Assembly: GCF_963674565.1 (NCBI RefSeq)
Contig: NZ_OY771430.1
Span: 2,108,001 to 2,172,000, forward strand
Source of the DNA: an uncultured Carboxylicivirga sp.
GTDB taxonomy: Bacteria > Bacteroidota > Bacteroidia > Bacteroidales > Marinilabiliaceae
Direction: 5' to 3'
Length of the DNA: 64,000 nt
Shown: positions 58,921 to 64,000 of the stretch, piece by piece
Layout: every line of letters starts with the position of its first letter
How positions within the stretch are numbered: the first letter of the stretch is position 1
Position numbers and translations under genes: made by a program
The notes under the pieces: generated by a model
Told to the model about the DNA's origin: nothing
The model's input: the letters and a program-made list of their open reading frames with translations, nothing else
The model's database searches: none

Positions 58921-60699
58921 ATGTCAGCTGCCGATCACTTATTCAAGTTAAGAAATTTCATGGCTACCATTGGAGTAGATGCATATATTGTAACCAGTAG
59001 CGATCCGCATTTAAGCGAGTATCTGGCTGATCACTGGAAATTTCGTGAATGGTTATCGGGGTTTACCGGTTCGGCAGGAACCTTGGTTGTAAGTCAGGAG
59101 CAAGCAGGTTTATGGACCGATTCGCGATATTTCTTACAAGCCGAACAACAGCTGAAAGATTCAGGAATCGACTTGTATCGAATGGGTGAATCAGACACAC
59201 CTGATTATAAAGAATGGCTGACTGTTAATCTTCACCCGGGTTGTATTGTTGGTATTAATGGCAAAACAATAACTGTTAATGCCTATCGAGATTTAGCCAT
59301 AACACTCAAAAAAGTTGATATTCGAATAGACGGGAAAGTATATCTTGAAGAAGATGTTTGGGAAGCCAGACCCCCAATTCCGGAGGATGGCATTTATGAA
59401 TTAGAGACTAAATATTGTGGACTTAGCCGAAAAGAAAAAATTGAGTTAATCCGCAGAATGATGCTTGAAAAAGGGGCTACCCACTATGTTATTGCCTCTT
59501 TGGATGAAATAGCATGGGCTTTAAATTTCCGTGGTAAAGATGTTGCCTACAACCCAGTTTTTCATTCCTACTTAATTATTACCGAAAATCAGGTTAACCT
59601 TTTCATTGATCCGCATAAATTAACCTCTAACATTGGTAAACAGCTGGCTCAGGAAGGTATTAAGGTATACTTATACAGTGACTTTTATAAATTCATAAAA
59701 GACATGCTACAGGATAGTATTATTCTTATTGATCCCGACCGCGCCAATAGTTCGATTTTTAGTCATCTGCCTTCACAAGCTGCCAAGATTGAACAAGCCA
59801 GTTTGATAACTCAATTGAAATCGTGTAGAAACAATGTAGAAATTGAGAATATCAAAAAGGCAATGATAAAAGATGGAGTTGCTATGGTTCAATTCTTACA
59901 TTGGCTAGAAAATGCAGTTGGTGATGAAGACTTGGATGAATATAAAGTAGCTCAGAAACTAGCTTCGTTCAGATCAATGCAGGAAAACTACATGGGTGAT
60001 TCATTTACAACCATTAGTGGTTATGGTGCAAACGGAGCCATTGTTCATTATTCAGTTGACAAAACAACAGCTGCAAAAGTTAAAGCTAAAGGCTTTTATC
60101 TGGTTGATTCAGGAGGTCAATATCTTGAAGGAACAACAGATATTACACGCACAGTTGCATTAGGTCCTCTTAACGATCAGGAAAAAAAAGATTTTACTTT
60201 AGTTTTGAAAGGGCACATAGCATTAGATCAGGCAGTTTTTCCTAAAGGTACCAGAGGTGTGCATCTTGATATATTAGCCCGCCAAGCTTTATGGACAGGC
60301 GGATTGAATTACGGACATGGAACAGGTCATGGTGTTGGTCATTTCTTAAATGTTCATGAAGGTCCACAAAGCATTCGTCCTCAAGACAACGGAATTATCA
60401 TTGAAGAAGGAATGGTAACATCAAATGAACCAGGATTATATCGAACCGGTAAATATGGAATCAGAATTGAAAACCTGATACTTTGTGTACCGGATCAAAC
60501 AACTGAGTTTGGTGAATTCCTGAAGTTCGAAACTTTAACACTTTGCCCTATTGATATAAATGCTATTGATATTGAATTATTGACCATTACTGAAAAAGCA
60601 TGGCTTAATAACTATCACAAAAAGGTACGTATAGCATTATCAGAACATCTGAGTGAAACCGACAAAAATTGGTTAATCGAAAAAACCAAGGAAATTTAG
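58921..60699 (+). CDS. pepP: Xaa-Pro aminopeptidase (M24B)
   Basis: 592 residues, the long three-domain form (aminopeptidase P). The C-terminal pita-bread domain has metal ligands in GFYLVDSGGQYLEGTTDITR (two Asp), NYGHGTGHGVGHFLNVHEGP (His), EEGMVTSNEPGLY (Glu) and YGIRIENLILC (Glu). It removes the first residue from peptides with Pro in position two. Cytoplasmic. Confidence 0.92.
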   Translation: MSAADHLFKLRNFMATIGVDAYIVTSSDPHLSEYLADHWKFREWLSGFTGSAGTLVVSQEQAGLWTDSRYFLQAEQQLKDSGIDLYRMGESDTPDYKEWLTVNLHPGCIVGINGKTITVNAYRDLAITLKKVDIRIDGKVYLEEDVWEARPPIPEDGIYELETKYCGLSRKEKIELIRRMMLEKGATHYVIASLDEIAWALNFRGKDVAYNPVFHSYLIITENQVNLFIDPHKLTSNIGKQLAQEGIKVYLYSDFYKFIKDMLQDSIILIDPDRANSSIFSHLPSQAAKIEQASLITQLKSCRNNVEIENIKKAMIKDGVAMVQFLHWLENAVGDEDLDEYKVAQKLASFRSMQENYMGDSFTTISGYGANGAIVHYSVDKTTAAKVKAKGFYLVDSGGQYLEGTTDITRTVALGPLNDQEKKDFTLVLKGHIALDQAVFPKGTRGVHLDILARQALWTGGLNYGHGTGHGVGHFLNVHEGPQSIRPQDNGIIIEEGMVTSNEPGLYRTGKYGIRIENLILCVPDQTTEFGEFLKFETLTLCPIDINAIDIELLTITEKAWLNNYHKKVRIALSEHLSETDKNWLIEKTKEI

Positions 60700-60701
60700 T
60701 A

Positions 60702-61814
60702 ATGAAACATCGTTTACATGTTGTTGCATTAACAATTCCCTATCCACCTAATTACGGTGGTGCTATAGATATTTATTATAAGTTAAAGAAATTAGTTAAA
60801 CACAATGTAGAAGTTATTCTACATTGCTTTAAGTATGATAGAGAAACATCAATTGAGTTAGAAGAACTTTGCACAGAAGTTAAATATTACAAACGTTCTA
60901 AAGGAATTAATAACCAATTTAGTTTCAAACCCTTTATTGCAATTACACGCTTCAATCAGGACTTATATAATAATCTAAACAAAGACGATTATCCAATATT
61001 AATAGAAGGTTTGCATAGCTGTGAATTAATTAATCACGTTAATCCATCACGAATTTTTGTTCGAACACACAATATAGAACACACTTATTATAATGAACTT
61101 AGCAAGTCGTCTAATAATATATTCAAGAAAACATTCTACAAACTAGAAAGCTATAAACTAAAACATTACGAGCCTATTTTGAAGAATGCTTCAGGATTAT
61201 TCTGTATTTCAAAATTTGAGTTACCTCATTTTAAAGACATAAATCTTAATTCATTTTTTTTACCTCCATTTCATAAATATGAGGTTTGCGAAAGTAGATC
61301 AGGACAAGGAGAATATATTTTGATACATGGAAACCTGAGCGTGGAAGAAAATATTAAGTCTACCCTTTTTTTTATTAAAAATATAATACCAAATATTAAT
61401 TTCAAATTTATAATTGCTGGTAAGAATCCTGATTCAAATATTAAATCAGCTGTTGACAAACTATCAAATACAGAATTAGTTGAGAATCCTACAGAAGATT
61501 CAATGGAAAAATTAATCAATCATGCTCAGATAATTGTATTACATACATATCAGGCTACAGGTATTAAACTTAAGCTTATTCATTCATTATTTGCAGGCAG
61601 GCACATTATTTGTAATGATGCCATTCTTGTTGGCACAGGACTTGAAGATTCTTGTTATGTTGCAAATACACAACATGAATGGATTAAACATATTGAAAAC
61701 CTTAAAAATATTTCTTTTTCCAATGAAAACATATCACAAAGAAAGTCTCAATTAAAATTGAATTACGATAATGAAATCAATATTGATATTCTGATTAATA
61801 ATATCTTCTATTAA
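60702..61814 (+). CDS. Glycosyltransferase (GT4-like)
   Basis: 370 residues from the ATG at 60702, two bases after the pepP stop. An N-terminal GT-B half begins MKHRLHVVALTIPYPPNYGG, with VRTHNIEHTYY; the C-terminal half has LIHGNLSVEENIKSTLFFIK, FIIAGKNPDSN and the donor-site region IIVLHTYQATGIKLKLIHSL. The Glu of the usual EX7E is hard to place (TGIKLKLIH region), so activity is likely but the sugar is unknown. The pattern fits a GT4 or wall/polysaccharide enzyme. Confidence 0.75.
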   Translation: MKHRLHVVALTIPYPPNYGGAIDIYYKLKKLVKHNVEVILHCFKYDRETSIELEELCTEVKYYKRSKGINNQFSFKPFIAITRFNQDLYNNLNKDDYPILIEGLHSCELINHVNPSRIFVRTHNIEHTYYNELSKSSNNIFKKTFYKLESYKLKHYEPILKNASGLFCISKFELPHFKDINLNSFFLPPFHKYEVCESRSGQGEYILIHGNLSVEENIKSTLFFIKNIIPNINFKFIIAGKNPDSNIKSAVDKLSNTELVENPTEDSMEKLINHAQIIVLHTYQATGIKLKLIHSLFAGRHIICNDAILVGTGLEDSCYVANTQHEWIKHIENLKNISFSNENISQRKSQLKLNYDNEINIDILINNIFY

Positions 61815-61870
61815 GAAATTGAAGATTTATCTTAGTAAAACAGATATATTTACCAAAAATTTCTGAATAT

Positions 61871-63280
61871 ATGAATAGGAGAATTATTACTATACTACTT
61901 ACACTTTTTACATATTTCTTTTCTTATAGTCAATCTTGCAAAATTGATATTCAAATAGATGAATTTAATAATGACACTATCATACTGGGGTATTATTTCA
62001 ATAAACAAATGTTTGTTGAAGACACTATTCCAGCTAATTCGTCAGGGCGGTTTTTAATTGATAAAAAGGAACCCATAAAACAAGGTGTATACATAGTTTA
62101 CTTAAACAGTGACCAATATTTCGATGTATTAATTGGAGAGGATCAAACTTTTTCGATTAGAACATCTACTGATGATCTGTTAGCAAATCTGGAAATTAAA
62201 GGATCTAATGAGAGTATAAATTTCTTAGATTATCAAAAATTCCTAAGAAACAAACAGATTGAAGCCAAAAGTATTCAGGATAAACTTAAGGAAGCAACGG
62301 ACGAAGGTGAGAAAAAAGATTTATCCAATAAATTGCAGGGATTTGGAGATGAAGTAAAACAAAAAGCCATAAAAACCATCCAAAATAATCCTAATACCTT
62401 TTTAGCATTATTCTTAAAGGGAATACAGGAAATTGATGTACCTGAGATGGAAGCCCCAGCAGGAAGTGAAAATCCGGAACAGGAAGTTCAACGAATGCGA
62501 TTTAATTTCTACAAAGCACATTACTTTGATAATCTGGACCTATCTGATCCTCGACTGCTTCGCACACCATATTTTACTGAAAAAATAGACAGATATCTAT
62601 CTCAGGTGCTGGTTATTCCGGATACGATAATGATTGGTTGTCATAAAATGATTGCTGCAGCTGAAGGTAATCCTGAGATGGAGAAATACCTTATTCAATA
62701 TTTATTTAACTGGGCAAACGAAAGTAAAACCATGGGAATGGACGCTGTGATGGTTGATATGGCAGATGCCTATTACCTCAACGGCAGAGCCGACTGGGTT
62801 GACGAAAAGTTTCTGACAAAACTTAGAGAAAGAGTCAATAAAATTAAGCCAACATTATTGAATAAAGTAGCAGCCGACTTTAAAATGCAGTCCTATAATG
62901 AACAATATTTCAAACTGAGCGAAGTCCGTGCACCCTTTACAATACTCGTTTTTTGGGAACCGGAATGCGGTCATTGTAAAAAAGAGATACCTAAACTATA
63001 CGAAGAAGTTTGGCTAAAATATGCCGATAAAGGAATCAAGATTGTAGCTGTTTACACCCAACACAACAAAGACGAATGGGTTGATTTTATTACTGAACAC
63101 CAGTTAGAGGAATGGATTCATTTATACGATCCATATAACCAAAGCGGCTATCGAAATAATTACGATATTTACAGTACTCCGGTAATATATATATTAGATA
63201 AGGATAAGAAGATTTTAGCCAAACGTTTAGGAGTTGAACAAATTCCAGGATTTCTTGATCATCATTTTAACAATTTATAG
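61871..63280 (+). CDS. Thioredoxin-fold protein with DUF4369 (TlpA-like)
   Basis: 469 residues with a signal peptide (residues 1-20). A DUF4369 N-terminal domain (CKIDIQIDEFNNDTIILGYY) and a middle helical DUF5106-like region precede a C-terminal thioredoxin domain: FTILVFWEPECGHCKKEIPK with the CGHC active site at 366-369. It works in periplasmic disulfide reduction, e.g. in cytochrome maturation or surface protein folding. Located before a DUF4465 lipoprotein. Confidence 0.88.
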   Translation: MNRRIITILLTLFTYFFSYSQSCKIDIQIDEFNNDTIILGYYFNKQMFVEDTIPANSSGRFLIDKKEPIKQGVYIVYLNSDQYFDVLIGEDQTFSIRTSTDDLLANLEIKGSNESINFLDYQKFLRNKQIEAKSIQDKLKEATDEGEKKDLSNKLQGFGDEVKQKAIKTIQNNPNTFLALFLKGIQEIDVPEMEAPAGSENPEQEVQRMRFNFYKAHYFDNLDLSDPRLLRTPYFTEKIDRYLSQVLVIPDTIMIGCHKMIAAAEGNPEMEKYLIQYLFNWANESKTMGMDAVMVDMADAYYLNGRADWVDEKFLTKLRERVNKIKPTLLNKVAADFKMQSYNEQYFKLSEVRAPFTILVFWEPECGHCKKEIPKLYEEVWLKYADKGIKIVAVYTQHNKDEWVDFITEHQLEEWIHLYDPYNQSGYRNNYDIYSTPVIYILDKDKKILAKRLGVEQIPGFLDHHFNNL

Positions 63281-64000
63281 ATGAGAGTATATTTAGCAGT
63301 TACGTTTTTTGCATTCAGTCTTATCATTGCTTCATGCCTAAATGATGACAAAGTCATCCCTGAGCCAACCATTTATCTTGATATGGATGAGGAAGGAATA
63401 GACGTTGATATAGACAGCACTTATACCATCGAGCCCAAAATTATATACGACATCTCATCTTCTTACGCCTGGCAATTAAATGGTGAAAATATTTCAACGG
63501 GAAAAGATTTTTTGTTTAAAGGATTTGATTACGGAACTTATGACTTTACCTTCATAGTTTCAACGCCATCAGGTTCTGACAGTATGAACATTCCAGTACA
63601 TGCAATCGATTTTTGCACTTTTGAAGAAAATGAATTGTTAGAAGATAGTGGATTCTATTATTATTCAACAGAAGGTTATATTTCATTTAAACACATCCGA
63701 TTTAGTAATAATTATAACGGAAATAATATTGATTGGAGTGGCTTTGCTGTTAGCAATAAAACAGACAAAACTTCTACAAAATTAAGTAATCAGTTTAGTG
63801 TTTATAATACTTCAGGAGCTGAATCGTCAGAGAACTTCGGTGTTTTTAAACAATCCGATGAGATCGTGCATAAAATTACATTCTCAGATGGTCAAGCTCA
63901 TTCACTGAAATCAATGGAAGTAAACAACACCACCCTTGCTTATAGTACAATGATTGGAGGCTTTGAAAAGAAAGACACCATTGACTATTATCTGCTTACC
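63281..64000 (+). CDS. DUF4465 lipoprotein, C-terminus outside the window
   Basis: The first 240 residues are visible. A lipoprotein signal ends ...SLIIASC (Cys at about residue 18). A PKD-like beta domain (about 40-105; ISSSYAWQLNGENISTGKDF) is followed by the DUF4465 start: GFYYYSTEGYISFKH, WSGFAVSNKTDKTSTKLSNQ and VNNTTLAYSTMIGG. DUF4465 proteins are surface lipoproteins, often in cobalamin- or TonB-linked loci. The gene begins directly after the stop of the TlpA-like gene and runs off the right edge, so the stop is unknown. Confidence 0.82.
   Translation, partial: MRVYLAVTFFAFSLIIASCLNDDKVIPEPTIYLDMDEEGIDVDIDSTYTIEPKIIYDISSSYAWQLNGENISTGKDFLFKGFDYGTYDFTFIVSTPSGSDSMNIPVHAIDFCTFEENELLEDSGFYYYSTEGYISFKHIRFSNNYNGNNIDWSGFAVSNKTDKTSTKLSNQFSVYNTSGAESSENFGVFKQSDEIVHKITFSDGQAHSLKSMEVNNTTLAYSTMIGGFEKKDTIDYYLLT

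Overview
The window looks like a Bacteroidota genome, most likely a Bacteroidales/Marinilabiliales-type anaerobe or microaerobe. The coding DNA is AT-rich, and several promoters fit the Bacteroidota -7 box TAnnTTTG. The gene families are typical of the phylum: RteC, a TraE-TraJ transfer operon, TonB receptors, DUF4369/TlpA thioredoxins and DUF4465 lipoproteins. The species cannot be named from the sequence alone.

Positions 1 to about 44,900 appear to be the right-hand part of an integrative and conjugative element (ICE) that continues off the left edge. Its backbone is a leftward transfer operon (traE, traF, traG, traI, an unknown secreted protein, traJ; 1-5100), a small DNA-processing set (helicase-loader-like ATPase, DnaD-like protein, excisionase-like HTH; 5959-8022), the excision regulator rteC (8307-9161), and a tyrosine integrase (43428-44633) facing a tRNA-Leu(GAG) gene. 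A near-identical 31-bp element sits about 50 bp upstream of both the tra operon and the excisionase operon.

The cargo (about 9.7-43 kb) has four blocks. (1) 10.0-15.6 kb: flavin and redox enzymes under an HxlR regulator, including two truncated genes joined by a deletion. (2) 15.6-18.8 kb: copper export (AraC-HMA regulator, CopA, small HMA protein). (3) 19.1-26.1 kb and 35.3-43.0 kb: a nitrosative-stress programme with hybrid cluster protein and a cysteine-rich Fnr-type regulator, two DUF438-hemerythrin-PAS proteins, a DUF1858/DUF2249 protein, a possible nitrobindin-like barrel, Ric/ScdA repair protein, an Rrf2 (NsrR-like) regulator, a hemerythrin and a quinol nitric oxide reductase. (4) 26.3-35.2 kb: an envelope operon (MMPL-type RND transporter, LolA-fold protein, outer-membrane barrels, a possible phospholipase A, a phosphoesterase) behind a TetR regulator with two matching operators.

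The integrase end carries three copies of an AATAGGTCTCG motif, an intact tRNA-Leu, and a 39-nt 5' half of a second tRNA-Leu broken at the anticodon loop, followed by tRNA-Gly. This leaves two integration models open: insertion at the 3' end of tRNA-Leu, or splitting of the native tRNA-Leu with the element supplying a complete replacement.

From 45.3 kb on the DNA looks chromosomal: a CotH-like/VTC-domain pair, a cytoplasmic-looking protein joining six helical repeats to a catalytically dead GH16 domain, an SLC13 transporter, a U32 peptidase/RlhA-like protein, a BtuB-like TonB receptor with an unusual N-terminal motif shared with its neighbour, an Xaa-Pro aminopeptidase, a glycosyltransferase, a TlpA-like thioredoxin, and a DUF4465 lipoprotein cut by the right edge.
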